Shown one piece after another: positions 47,531 to 59,275 of a stretch of 64,000 nt of DNA. Every line of letters starts with the position of its first letter. Positions within the stretch are counted from its first letter, which is position 1. Origin of the DNA: Alligator mississippiensis. Taxonomy: Eukaryota > Chordata > Crocodylia > Alligatoridae. The DNA lies in contig NC_081831.1 of the NCBI RefSeq assembly GCF_030867095.1, positions 64,742,716 through 64,806,715 of the forward strand. Reading direction: 5' to 3'. The notes beneath the pieces are model-generated. The model made no database searches. It saw only the letters and a program-made list of their open reading frames with translations, and had not been told where the DNA came from. The translations under genes and the position numbers were made by a program.

Positions 47531-48099
47531 AAGGAATCACAAGCAGAATCTACCAGAAATGCAACTGAAAACCACAACAGCGACATCTGTTTGCAGCAAC
47601 ACCAAATAAGAGCAACAACTGCTTCCCAGCAACATTTTGCTGGGAACGATTTTCCCTGTCTTGTAGTCATATGACACTCCCCATAACAGCAACATTTGCT
47701 TATGAGGTACAAAACCACAGGGTGCCAACATGCTGCTAAGAACAGATATTGACTGTACAGAAAATTTAGTTGTGTCCCAAATACCTGTACAGCCCAAGAC
47801 CCAATCCTGGAATCACTACAGCTGTGCATAGTGCTAACAGGAGCATTTTGCTTAGTCATTTTCTGACCAAGGTACTTGTTTGGGCAAGTTTCTCCTTTTG
47901 AATTATCTTCAGTTCCTGCATAATTCATTTTACCATGAACAATGTGAACACTGAGGAAGATACTGGAGTCTGGGGGTTGCTGCAAAAGGCTGGAAATTAA
48001 TTACAAAGGATACAGTTTGAAAAAAACCCTGAACCACTTGCCCAGCTGTGCAACCTTGGGACAAGACATGGGACTGCTTTGGGCCTGGGTGTGGCCAGC
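47531..48099. other. Intergenic, no recognised feature
   Basis: A 157-codon minus frame at 47512-47985 covers this stretch. It shows no recognisable domain and overlaps an 86-codon frame on the same strand, so it is not called. Confidence 0.3.
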
Positions 48100-48679
48100 T
48101 CCAGCCCCATGAGCTCCATGCACTGTGCTCCAAACCAACTCTGCATGCTTCATGCAGTATGTGGGGCTGGGGCTAGCACATGTTGCATGTGGCATGCAGG
48201 CCTGTCTGGTGTACACTGAATGTGGTGTACGGGTCCACTCCAAGACCCACAAGCAGCACCACGCAGCGGCTTAACAAGTAGAGTTGCTGCCTGGGGCAAA
48301 CGCTGCAGGGGAGTGAGGGGCACGGGTCCTAAGAGGAATGGGGGAGGAACAGGATCTCAGAGCTGGGGTGGTTGAGGGAATAGGTTCCCAGAGCAGGCAA
48401 GGGGCATGGGATCTGAGAGTGAGGGGAGGGTGCAGGTTCAGAGAGGGTGGGGGCAGCAGTCTTGCCCATGGTGGAAATGCCACAGTCCTGGCTGAGCTGC
48501 TGCTGCTGTCACACATGCTTTGCTCACCCCAGCTGCTGTTCTTAAAGCATTAGCAGCCAGGGATTGCCAGGGTGCAAACTCTGGCACCGTTTCTGACTCT
48601 TCCCCCACCCTTCTCGTCATGCTACTGGCACCCTGACCTTCATGGGCTGGATCTGGCCTGCAGGCAATGTCTTTGACAC
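48100..48679. mobile_element. Right part of a hAT-type element, interrupted by another
   Basis: The right end, 'gggctggatctggcctgcag' to 'gtctttgacacccctg' at 48679, is closely related to the right end of the 7040-7371 element. The GC-rich 48100-48255 text fits its interior. A second element (48264-48627) sits inside. The left end was not found, so the outer element is incomplete or its left end has decayed. Confidence 0.5.
48264..48627. mobile_element. Non-autonomous hAT-type element, nested copy (364 bp)
   Basis: The left end CAGCGGCTTAACAAGTAG mirrors the right end CTTCTCGTCATGCTACTG. Flanks GCACCACG (48256-48263) and GCACCCTG (48628-48635) agree at six of eight positions. The same family recurs at 60217-60590 ('gctgc', 'ctgggcaaac', 'cagggtg' blocks in the same order). 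Confidence 0.7.
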
Positions 48680-50344
48680 CCCTGGATTATATCAAAGTGG
48701 TTCAGCTGGCTTTACCCTAGTATTACTGAGTGCAGGATTTGGTCCAATGGCCCCAGTCTGTCTTCATTCCCTTGTGGACTAAGCACCTACTCTCATTCAA
48801 TCTTCTTAAAACAGACCACTTCTTTGCAGCCTACTGACACTAATACATGACTGGGCTCTGAATAAGATCTTTGATATTTTATATTAACACTTTCAGGCAT
48901 TTATTTTTTGGGGAAGCTGGAACTTCTTATCTGTATTGTCCATTTTTGCCATCCTTAAACAGTCCACTTTGCTTCATCATCCATTTTGTTCTCAGTACTG
49001 CTTGGGCCCAATGAGACGGTAGCCTGTTTCATATATTTTAGTGCTTAAGAACTGCATCACTAATAAAAATGTTCTGTTCTGTTGTCTTCAACATACGGTA
49101 TGTACTGGCTCACAACCAGTACTCAAGCTACTGCAGGGTTTCATGTCATCGTTGGTCAATGAACAAAGGAAATCCTATGCCCAATTTTCTGTGACAGAAC
49201 AAACATTTGCCACGTGTTGCTACTTAGGAGATGACTTAATCATTTCAGGTTTTGGGGGGTTTTATCTACAGTTAAGCTTTCCCCTGCCATTCTTGTTATT
49301 TTATATGTAGTAATAATGATGATCTCAAGAGAAGGAATTAGATGATAAGAAATGGAAAAAATGTCAGTTGTTTAAGCATGCACAGAAGCAAGTCCTCATT
49401 AAGATATAAAAGTATGAAATGTATGGAGTCTGCTTCTGTACTATGTTGTGAAAACCCTTACTTTTATTGACCTATTTTGAAAATGGGACTTAGGCTCCTA
49501 AGTCACTTCAGCTCTTTGGAAAATGTTAGCCCTAACTACCAAATAACACATGATTAGAGCTAAGAGAACAATTTGTAACACAATTTAATGGGATTTGACA
49601 CCTAACTCCTTTAGGCTCCTTTGAAAATCCTAGTCAGCATCTTAAATTTAGCCCCTTTTTTTTTTTTTTGCAAACTGGAAGCAGTTAATATCCATTACTA
49701 AGAGCATCACATGTTTGTTTACTGTTCAAAAGTGTTGGCCAATGCTTTCTGTAATCTGATTAATTTGTGGGTCTGTTTGCTGGATTTTATATTAGAGATT
49801 CAATATCTGAGCTGTTACTTAAGGCATTTAAGTAACTGTACTAATGGACACATCATTGAAATGCCTGCAATGAACCAACAAAAAGCTCAATATCAAATTG
49901 TTAATTAGCCATGGGGCAAAGTAGAAGTTGTGTGGTATTAGTTACAATCCAGGATTGGATGACCTAAACTTATAGATTTTTTCTTTTCTGTGTCCATGCA
50001 GAATTCACTCTTTCCTTTTACCCACAAAACTTATTTCCTTACTGTGATAAGAAACTCATTTATGGACTTAAAACTAATTTGAATACAAACTTGCCCAGAT
50101 GAGCAGCCATGCAAAACAAATTAAACAGGATGTAAACGTGGGTGAAGGTGAATCTTGGTGCCTAGCCAACTTAGTCAGTGCTTTTCTTAAATAGGGAAGC
50201 GAAATAAATGGCAGCTTTTTCAAGCACTGCACTTTGTTAATACTTATACATGCCAGACTAAACTGACATATTCTTAATGCTTGTTGTATGTAAAACCCAT
50301 TGATTTAGCTTTGCATTATAATTATAGTTCTATTGACATGAATG
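48680..50344. other. Intergenic; possible old repeat and AT-rich unique DNA
   Basis: 49470-49640 begins and ends with 'ttgaaaatgggacttagg' and 'ttaggctcctttgaaaat'-like inverted text, an old MITE-type relic. 49920-50330 is AT-rich, repeat-poor and contains several TAATTA/TTTAAT words; it could be conserved non-coding DNA but I cannot test that. Confidence 0.3.
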
Positions 50345-50429
50345 CATATATCTATATCTATATCTAGATATATAGATATAGATATCTATATATACATATA
50401 GATATATATACACACCAATATATATACAC
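50345..50429. repeat. AT-rich microsatellite (TATC/TATA)
   Basis: Interrupted ATATCT, TAGATA and TATATACA units over about 85 bp with strong self-complementarity. Confidence 0.9.
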
Positions 50430-51604
50430 CACATAAACTCTGTGTGTCTTAATATAATTCACTGAGGTTTATGTCATTTAATGGTCCTGCACATTTCTGG
50501 GGCAGCCTGTTAAAAAAATTCATTACATCTTGGCTTTTAGATGCCTATGCCTGGTTGTTTTTCACTCTGCCTTAAGAATGGCATGATGGATGCCTTTGAG
50601 TTGTCGATGCTGCCAAAAAATTGGCCAGACTTCACTTATAGCTTCAAATAGCTTTGTTTACTAAAAAAGGCATTGGCTTATATACACTCTCACCCCTGGC
50701 CACCCTAGCATGACTGCTTGTCAGTTAATCTCCTCTGCTTCAAAGATGCCCATAAGAAGCTGTGCGCTGACTAAGACTGGAGCCATGGTTTTCTTAGGCA
50801 AGTAATTTTTAACTCAGTAATGTTGCAAAAGCAGCTGAGGCTGCCAAGCCCTCACTGATACTTTCTTTGAAAAATGCAACATAAATCCCTTCTTTCATAT
50901 CTTCCTGTGAAGCACTAGAGAGAGATGGGACCATGCTTTCATTGCAGGTGAAGCATTGCTCTCTTGGATTAACTCACAAATTCACTTCAAATCATTCATT
51001 CCTGGGGCAGCTTTGTGCATGCCAAAGCATCAGGATTATGTTGGATCAGATACAGATATCTACATAGTTACTTAATTTACCCAGAATCCAAACCAGTCAC
51101 CCAACACTAGAGATCCTGGAGTTCTCTGGAAGTTCGTATTTGCTTTGGATTCCTGTGGTTTGATCCATCTCTTCACTCGTAGGCCTTCTCTGCATAGAGT
51201 GCATGGCTAATAGAGCAGCTCCTCTGTGGCTCTGCAGATTTACCTTGTTTACACACACATACACACACTCATATCCAGGCTAATGGCACGTAACAGGCTT
51301 GGCTCCTGCTGCTTGGGAAGCAGGCTGAGGATGAATTAACTTTATTTACATGTAACTGGATTTTCTACAAACAATGCTAAGAAAACTAAATCCTATTTTT
51401 TAAAAATCATGTGATGAAAGCTACACTGTAAGATGTCCACTCCAAGAAACAAGATGGTAAGATGCTGACAGTGAAGTGCGCGTTGAAAGACTGGTAATGC
51501 AGATGCCTCTGAAAGTATTAAGTACAGTATATTCTTGAGCAGATTTGTCTGCGTTTGAGTTTCTGTTAATGCTTGATGGAGGAATTCAGTGTTTCAGAAG
51601 CAAT
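50430..51604. other. Intergenic, no recognised feature
   Basis: No gene or family-assignable repeat recognised. Confidence 0.35.
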
Positions 51605-51965
51605 CATAGAATCATGGAGAAGTGGGGCTGGAAAGGACTTCCAGAGATCATTTAGTCAACGCCCCTACCTGGGGCAGTATCATCCTTATCCAAACCATTC
51701 CATAAAAACCACAATCTAAACTCTACATAAGACTATCATCAACCCTGACACAGCACAGGCCTAACGCCATAACCTGCCACAAATAAAGCAGAGGAACTGT
51801 GGCAGCCAATGTCCTGCTTCTATGAAATGTTGTCAATATATGCTCAAAGGATCCTGGATAGAGGGCCATGCCCTTTGCTACAGAGGAAGGCAAAAACCCC
51901 CATGGTCTGTACCAACCTAAAAATCTAAAAGATCATTGGCAAATTTGGGGCCAAGAAAATAGTGA
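51605..51965 (-). mobile_element. CR1 LINE 3' UTR, minus orientation
   Basis: The left edge 'atcatagaatcatgg' is the reverse complement of the CR1 terminal ATTCTATG-type repeat. 'ggggctggaaaggacttc' and 'tttagtcaacgcccctacc' follow. The remainder matches the reverse complement of 34270-34592, so the two copies are of one subfamily. It lies about 0.9 kb downstream of the GTPase gene's stop codon. Confidence 0.8.
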
Positions 51966-52000
51966 TAAATTCTTCCAACCACAAAAACTGAACACAGTAA

Positions 52001-52006
52001 TTTATT
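52001..52006 (-). other. Candidate polyadenylation signal for the RASL11-like gene
   Basis: TTTATT on the plus strand gives AATAAA on the minus strand about 825 bp past the stop codon. A variant ATTAAA lies opposite 52406-52411, closer to the stop. Which is used cannot be decided from sequence. Confidence 0.25.
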
Positions 52007-52829
52007 TTAATTTGTAAAAGTAATCTTATGAATGAAATGTGACATGCGGGAAGGGCTTGTTTCTCTTTTTTTAAGGGATGTCATCAACATAAAATCTATT
52101 CAGTTAAAAAAACCCATAGATTAGAATAGTTTCAGGTACTATGCCTGCCCTGGAATCCCCAGCCCAGTTTTATGATTGTTTTACAACCCTACCTCTCTGT
52201 CTTCTTCATGGCTTTTTTTTTCCTTTCTTGCTATCATTTAGAAGAATCCCATTTCACTTGGGTATCACAGAAGAGGAAAGTAGTCAGGTAAGTTTCACTT
52301 CCTGAATATAGTCTATTTCATTCTCCTGGTGTTTTGCTTTAACTCACTGGTTGTGTTTGGGAATATTTACATCCCAAAACAACCCCTCCCCCCACAAACT
52401 CTTCTTTTAATATTAGGAATTAATTGTTTAATTTTAGGCTACTTTTAAAAAGCCCTTTTTAAAAATTGTGTAAGAGTAATGTTGTAGTCACGATGGTCCA
52501 GAAATTATGCAAGAGGCAAAGACATGCAAGACATTTGAAAAATTGTCTAACTGTATCCCAGCTCCACAGTTCTTCCAATAAAATATATCATCCTAGAAAA
52601 TCCTTGCTTCTCATGTCCTTTTTTTTAAAGGACATAGCTTCTGACCTTACAGTATTTTTTTAAACAAAATTTCTAAGCTTTTGCCCATTGAAGCTCATTC
52701 TATAAGTATTGAAGGAATGAAGGATTGTAATCAAGACCTTTAAAAGCCCAATGAACTTATGGAGTTATGGCCCAGAAATATAAAAATACTAGCTTTCTTG
52801 TTGGCTTCACTGAACTACTGTCAGTGCTG
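52007..52829 (-). other. Probable 3' untranslated region of the RASL11-like gene
   Basis: This lies directly downstream of the stop codon on the minus strand. It holds no recognised repeat and no other coding signal. Its extent depends on which polyadenylation signal is used. Confidence 0.35.
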
Positions 52830-53297
52830 TCAAAGGGTGGTGGCAGATTTCCCTTTGGAAGTGAGAGCCTGCTTCAAACGTCTCTTTAAGTCCTGCATGT
52901 TTGGAGACTTGGGTCGGATGAGGTGGAGCCCTCTTCGTTTCTCCCCATTGCAGCTCCCAATCATCCTGCTGAGCTCCTGGCAAAGATGCTGGAAGGCCTC
53001 CTGCACTCCCTCATAGTTCTCCCGGGCAGACACCTCACTGTAAGTGCCCCCCAGCTCGCTGGCCATCTGGAGGCCTTCTTTGGAGGACACCTGCCTAGCT
53101 CGCAACAGGTCCCCTTTGTTTGCCATCAGAAGCAGGGGAATGTTGGCATTGGGGTGGATCTTGCGGATGTGCTGGTACAAGGGCCGGATGAGCCGGTAGC
53201 TGTTGTAGTCCGTGATGGAGTATACAAACACGAAGCCGTCTGCCCAGTAGATTGAGCGGTTTATTTGCTCCTGGCAGCAGATGTTGTCATTGTCATC
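52830..53297 (-). CDS. RASL11A-like: RASL11-like small GTPase, terminal coding exon
   Basis: This last coding exon encodes 155 residues and the stop (TGA at 52832-52830). It opens DDNDNICCQEQINRSIYWAD and continues VFVYSITDYNSYRLIRPLYQ. Visible GTP-binding motifs are NKGD (G4, guanine specificity) and EVSARE (G5, ExSA type). The tail RPKSPNMQDLKRRLKQAL is a RASL11-family signature. There is no C-terminal CAAX box, as in that family, so prenylated membrane anchoring is not expected. The acceptor 'ctctcctctctgttttgatggcag' precedes GATGAC in phase 0. RASL11 proteins are Ras-superfamily members with poorly defined partners; RASL11A has been linked to nucleolar rRNA transcription. Similarity (IRPLYQHIRKIHP) favours 11A over 11B. 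Divergence leaves open a third paralogue. The gene continues rightward through 59276-59358 and 62971-63027. Confidence 0.92.
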   Translation of the reverse strand, partial: DDNDNICCQEQINRSIYWADGFVFVYSITDYNSYRLIRPLYQHIRKIHPNANIPLLLMANKGDLLRARQVSSKEGLQMASELGGTYSEVSARENYEGVQEAFQHLCQELSRMIGSCNGEKRRGLHLIRPKSPNMQDLKRRLKQALTSKGKSATTL

Positions 53298-53654
53298 CTG
53301 CCATCAAAACAGAGAGGAGAGGTTAGAAAACAGACTGGAGGAAGAGATAGAAACATGTGATTATCCAGCACTGGTAGCAGGCAATTGCTCCGCTTCACTC
53401 TGTGGCTGCTGCTTCATATAGGGACAAAGGCATCTCTGGATGCATCAGCTACAGAACAAATTTCTCTGGTGTGTCAATAGATTGATTAATACAATGGAGC
53501 AGCACAGATACTAAGGCAGAGACTGCGCAGATGTTAAGCAGTTAAAAATGGTCAAAGCATTGATTTTTTTTTTTAAAAGATGTTTTTTGTTCTGTGCTGT
53601 TCTTGTGCTAATCAGTATTCAGCACCTGCACTGCTATCAGGGCTGATAAATGGA

Positions 53655-53870
53655 ATCATAAAGGTTAGAACAGAGCCTCCCCTCCCAAAACTGTTAGGTC
53701 AGCTATTCTAATCCCACTTATCTAAATGAAGGATTGTCCCCTACAGGACTTTTCCTAGTGTTTTTTTTCAGTCCAGTGTTTAATGTTTCTAACAAGGGGA
53801 TTTTACAGATTCCCTGGGGAGGTTCTTTCCCTGTCTGCTAGATCTTGCTGTCAGCAAGTTTCTTGTGCTA
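53655..53870 (-). mobile_element. Old CR1/L3-like LINE relic
   Basis: 'gaatcataaaggttagaaca' and 'aggactttt', then 'ccagtgtttaatgtttctaa' and 'attccctggggaggtt', follow the order of a reverse-complement CR1/L3 3' region. Strongly diverged. Confidence 0.45.
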
Positions 53871-54265
53871 TTTGGGCTCAAATTTACTTTGGAATGGGTT
53901 ACTTTTTCACATGACTGATTACTTGAACTGAAAATAAACAGGGCCCTGTTGCTGCTTACTCTCTCTGAGAGGTAACAGAGCTCCTAATTCCTGTTACCTG
54001 CCTTTTGTGTCATATATTTCACTGTCCAGTTGTGCCCACAGCTACATCATTGCTCCTAACCAGATACAAACAGCAATCACCAATACATAGGAATTCAGTG
54101 TGTTGCGAGACAAGATCAAGTCCTTACTCAAGATGAGATCTTTTGAATTAATCCATTGCTTTGTATACCCTCCTTGGGCTGTGACTCCATTAGATAGGGA
54201 GATCAGCCTCATGGATTATTGCCTGGTATGCTTGGATTGATAAAATGTTCCTGCTCATATTACAG

Positions 54266-54542
54266 CAGAAATTCTTAACCTGGGTGCCAAGGCACACAGG
54301 GTGCTGCAAGATCCTTTGAAGGGTGCCACAAAAAGTGTGAGGAGATAAATGAGGAGGTAAGCAGACAATGGCGGGCCAGGATCTCTTTGTCTAGCCATTC
54401 CCCTGCCCTCCCCCACACCTAACCTGGCCCCTCTGCAAGGAGGTAAGCACTATAACAAATGAGCTTTTGAAATGGGGGGTGCCACTCAGTTCATAAAAGT
54501 AATGGAGGGGAGCCTTGAGTCTAGTGAGGCTGAGAACCACTG
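54266..54542. mobile_element. Non-autonomous hAT-type DNA transposon (277 bp), intronic
   Basis: The left end CAGAAATTCTTAACCTGGG mirrors the right end GAGGCTGAGAACCACTG. A perfect 8-bp duplication TATTACAG flanks it (54258-54265 and 54543-54550). No transposase. Confidence 0.88.
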
Positions 54543-57389
54543 TATTACAGGCTCTTTGGAACCAATATGCAAGTCCTTGTAATGTCTTCCATTATGGGCC
54601 AGACCCTACAAGGTGCTAGGTACACTCAGGTGTTACTGAAGCCAGAGGAAATTAAAAGCCCTTGGAGCCTTGCCCTCAGTATACAGCCACATCTTTTTAT
54701 TACTGGCTAATTCTATTCTGGAAACCTTACACAACAGCAGTTGGACATAGGGCAGGCATTTTGAGTCTGGTCCAAAGCCCATCAAATGTTTGTGGGCCAA
54801 TATGAATAATTTTCCCAGTACAAAATGGTGTTGAAGATACTCAGCCAGCAAATTGGCTGGAAGGAAGTAGGACTTGTAGGCCAGACCCAGCCTAACAGGC
54901 TGGATGGGCTTTTCCTGAAGGGGAAAAAAAAAAGAAGTCACTCCAAAATAAAGCAGAACGCTAATGATCCTCCTTGCCAGTAAGGGCATGCCTGTGCTGT
55001 TTCCATGGGGCTCCTGAGGGTGTTGTAGAGAAACGTGCAATCCACCCTCTGCAGTTTTCAAAGGTGGAGACAAGGCAGTGAAGCTGCCTTGAGAGTGTTT
55101 GTTGCTGCTTTTGAGATCTCGGTCTCCAACAAGCTTGAGAGCAGGGGTGGCCCAGAGCCCTCTCAGGACAGCTTTGCTACCTCATTTGTGGATGTTTGGT
55201 ATGCATGGAGCAGGAGCAGGTGGGCTGGACATGATTCTCAATGGTTTTCGCAAGTGTGCTGGGGAAGTGGTATAGACATACCACTCTCTTGTCCTATCTG
55301 TCACTCAGGTGGTTGCTCTCTTTCTCTTTCCCTCCTGCATGAAACACCTGGAAAAACACTGACACTTGTACTTACAGATACTGTCAAATGAAAGAGCAAA
55401 CCGTTGTCAGAAATGTTCAGACTTGGCTGAACGAAGTTAAGACCCTTCACCCTCCCTGCAGCTTCCCTTGACTTCAGTCGGATTTGTTTGTGCTCAGCAC
55501 TTCCCCAAAACAGTGCACCTAATTTTATCTAGGCACCTAAATATGGATTTAGGCAGCCCAACTCTGGGCACTTGGGGTGAAAATTGATGGGTAAAATGCA
55601 TTATGTCACAGCTGATCCCTCGGGCAGTAAGAGAAGAAAAAGCCATGCTTTAGAGGGAGAGTTTTTCCAGACCCATAAATAGTTAAAGGCCCAGCGTCAA
55701 TGGGAGTTCAGTACCTAAGTGGCCTTTGTGCCTGTGAAAACCTTCCTATGGGTTTAGAACCCTGTGAGCTTGGAGGCTGACGCAGAAAATGTATTAGCCC
55801 TCAGCCCCTTCCAGCTCACACGGCCATCACGCTGGAGCTCAAATTATTTTTGGATGTCTCTAGCACAGGTTGCCCAGAACAATATCACCATTCCAGTGGC
55901 ACCCTGGTACTTTCTTCCCTGTGCACTAGGGGTTACTGTATTTATGGACCACCTTTCCATGGAATGCAACTTTCAGGTTATTAGAACAGGTCCCTACTTA
56001 TGTGAAATGAGTTTCTGGGTCTAAATTCAGTTTCTAGGGAACAGGAAAACCACACCTAGAATGAACAGATCCTGACTCTGGCCATTTCACTTGAGATGAA
56101 AAGAAGTGCTATCTCCCCTGATGCCTCAGAGCAGCACACTGGCCTGGCATGGTGTGGGGAGAGGGAGGCCTGTCTGTATTAATTTGTCATCCTTTTTTGT
56201 CCCCTTGCTCCCCATCCGCCATAAAATTAAATTTTTGGGGGGTGGGAAATAACCTAATTGCTATAAACAAATATTTGAAAACGTCCTTAGAAAAAAAAAT
56301 GCGTGCAGAAAACTTTAACAAGCAGAAGTTCTCAGTTGCTACAGCTGAGCCCAGACAGCAGAGAGATGGATGTGGTAATCCTCAGTGGAATGCTTTATTC
56401 AGGAAAATCAAAGAGTAACAAGCTGTATTTTTGTTTTATGAGAATGTCTCCTAAAAAATGAGTTTTGAAACATGCACTGTTACTAGCCATGTGTGGTTCA
56501 GGCTCCAATTAATCATCGAACAAGCCCAGTTATCTATTTGCTTCTGGTTTTTTTAAACATTAACATTTCCGGTGTGGTTAGAAGCTTGAGTAAATGCAGA
56601 AATCACTGCACCCGGCTCACGAAGTGCAAGCAGCTCACTGCTGCTTAAGGATCTAATCAGAAAACACATAAACACGGCCTAGTCAAACACGTTCTCATGC
56701 TTTTGATGGCTCAGTTCAGCAACAAACCCTTAAAATCACTTCATAGACATCAGTTGATGCAAACAAGAGATTCAAGATAAGCAGCTTCTGTGGGAACTGT
56801 TGAAACGGCAGGCCTTTAACTGGGACAAAGGATGTGAAGCTCCCCCTAATGATATTAAAAACAGGGTTGGATCACAGTTGGACTTTGGAGAGTCCAGACA
56901 TGCTTCCAGGATCTGGATCTGGTTAAAATATGGAAATCTGAAAATGTATCTTACATCTGAGGAGAAAGGGAGAAGTAAATGTTCCTCATTCCTCTGTTGT
57001 GGGGAGGGAATGACAGAGGGATTCTCTTTACAAGGTGCTTATCATGCTTTCCTGGTGAAATTACCTAATTCCTGTCAATAGGGTCAATAGACTCACCTCC
57101 ACACCCAGGTAACACAAATTCTACCAGTTAAATCTACCTATTTTGAGGTTAAGTGGGGCAGAAGACATTTGACGGACTCCTACATAGTCATGAATTACAT
57201 TCTTTGAAAATATGAGAAGCTACATTTGTTTTATAATATTTTTTTAGTAAACCAACTGTGCAGTTGGTAGAGATGTTAGACACGTCTTTGGGCAAAAAAT
57301 GCCCTTCCTCTGGTCTGGGAAAGAAGCAGACACTACCTAAGCTTAAATACCAGTGAAAGCAGTTTAACTCCATTAACTTTTTGTGACAA

Positions 57390-57480
57390 GTACCGTCTGG
57401 CTTGGATAGGATAGCTCGTTCATGCCCACTAGAAAATCATGGGTTCAACTGAACTCAAAACTCTGCAAGTTCAGGCTCTG
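57390..57480 (+). repeat. Possible tRNA-like SINE fragment
   Basis: 'ggataggatagctcgttca' and, about 35 bases on, 'catgggttcaactgaactc' resemble degenerate A and B boxes in plus orientation, within the long intron. Weak. Confidence 0.3.
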
Positions 57481-58858
57481 TTTATCTCTGGCAGAAATGT
57501 AAGGTGCATGCATTTTTATTCTTGTTCTGCTCACTTAGGAGCTCTAGGAGTAGAGCAAGAAGTCCTTTCAAAACCAAATACTGTTTCATAGTGCAAGCTT
57601 CCGCCTCATTAGAAAAATACACTGTTTTAAAATAATATTTCTCTGGGGAAAATGCTGGTTTAACCATTTGATGATTTTGCTCCCCCTCAAAACCTGACAA
57701 AGCCTCTAGCATGTTTTGGAAGGTTTCATGAAATGTAAGACATGGCTGGTTCCACTTTTGCCTGCTTTTTGGCAGGGTAAATAATGTATTATGTAGAATG
57801 ACTGGCAGACACCCCCCCCTCACGTGCTACAAGGCATTAGAGAACAATGAATATGATTAGGACTTTTGGCTTTTCATTTAAACCAACTTTTAGCAATCAA
57901 AGAAAACGAAAATGCGAACCCAGGGTGCATGAGGTTTCCATTTCCAGGTCTAGAAATTTCAGGTGGGCATGTGCAAATCCACCAGGATCTTTAGGCGCTT
58001 GACTTGATACAGACTCAGGCAGAGAATGAGCTTTTCTGGGGGGCCAGATCTGTGTTCATTTAAACCTGGGTTTTGAGTTGGTTTGAGGCCAAACCAAAGT
58101 TGTGGCTTTTGTCTGACAATGATGAAAAGACACGTAATTTTGACCCAAAATCTCATGAGATATGTATCATTCAAGGAAAAAAAATCTCACTGAATTAGCA
58201 CGTTCTGTGCAAATGTTATCATCCTGTTCTGCCTCCAGATCAGATCCCCCAGAACAGAACCCACCTCTTTTGGATCTGCTTAGAAATTCACTTGTAGGGA
58301 CATGATTATAGCCACAAATTATATCTGTTATTTCCTGAAATCTTGTGGGGAAGTGCACGTGAAGGGGCTTGTACACTCCAAGTGCCTGAGTAGAAAAAGA
58401 CCGATAAATACTAACATTAGAAGCACCCCCACTAGCACTTAGTATAGTTGCTATAAAGACTTTTCCCTCAGAAAATAGAGGGCTGCCTACGGAAAAGAGA
58501 TTCTCCTTGGAGGACAAGAAGGGTCTGACCTGAGCATCCGGGTCAGGCACTGGGCTGTTGAGAACTTTCTGCTCATTCAGAGACAGGAGCGCCTGGGCAG
58601 CAAATAGTTCAAGCAAATAGATCAAGCCAGCAATTTTGCTCCTATTCAACCTTGGGCTGCACAAAACCATTTATTATACACTTGTTCTGGCTCCCTTAAG
58701 GGGTGATTTTTGGTAAGACAGAGGTCATCTCAGTGGGAAAGGTCACACTTAGAGCTGAGTTTCTGGCTCAGACATATCTCTTCTCATGGTGAGAGTTACA
58801 CATTGAAGAGACACAAATGTTGGCAATGTTGAATACAGACATTAACTGTGTTCTAAAG

Positions 58859-59240
58859 CTGGGCTGTCCAACTTCTAAGCCCAGAGGGCCACATCAGTTG
58901 TGGGGGACACCTGCTACACGAGCTACCAGCCAAGGCTCAGGCCACTGGGTTGTGCACCACAAGGACGCTCCTCCTACTCTGTGCTGCACCCTGTGCCCAG
59001 GCTGGCACCTTCCCCGCATCGCTGCACTGTGTGGACATGTTCCCACCCTGCACCCCCATGCAGAGCGCTGTGCTGCCCTGCTCCTTGGAGCAGAGACAGG
59101 AATCAGCAGCCAGAGGAAGGATGGGGAACCCAGATACTCTGTCTGTGTTGCAGCTGGAGCAGTGTGGGAAGCAGTGGCTTGGCAGGAGCCCAGAGGGTGC
59201 AACTTAACCACTCACGGTCCTCATGGGTCATTCAACCCTG
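58859..59240. mobile_element. Non-autonomous hAT-type DNA transposon (382 bp) next to a splice donor
   Basis: The left end CTGGGCTGTCCAACTTCT (CAGGGC expected; second base changed) mirrors the right end GGTCATTCAACCCTG. A perfect 8-bp duplication TTCTAAAG flanks it (58851-58858 and 59241-59248). Its edge is 35 bp inside the intron from the 5' splice site of exon 59276-59358. The interior is GC-rich and gives overlapping chance frames of up to 155 codons. Confidence 0.85.
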
Positions 59241-59275
59241 TTCTAAAGTACAGATACATCAAGCAGAGTTTTTAC

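Larger units (their letters stand above)
53298..59275 (-). other. Intron between the last two visible exons (5978 bp)
   Basis: It begins with GTAAAA opposite 59275 and ends with CAG opposite 53298. It contains a probable CR1/L3 relic at 53655-53870, a hAT-type element at 54266-54542 and another at 58859-59240. 55520-55600 resembles an old repeat ('aggcacctaaatatggatttagg'). 56450-56900 is repeat-poor and could hold regulatory sequence. No other exon was recognised. Confidence 0.8.

Noticed and set aside
58167-58670. 167-codon minus-strand frame inside the GTPase intron
   Set aside because: No recognisable domain and no good splice sites bounding it in phase with the neighbouring exons; the phases of the three recognised exons already fit each other without it.
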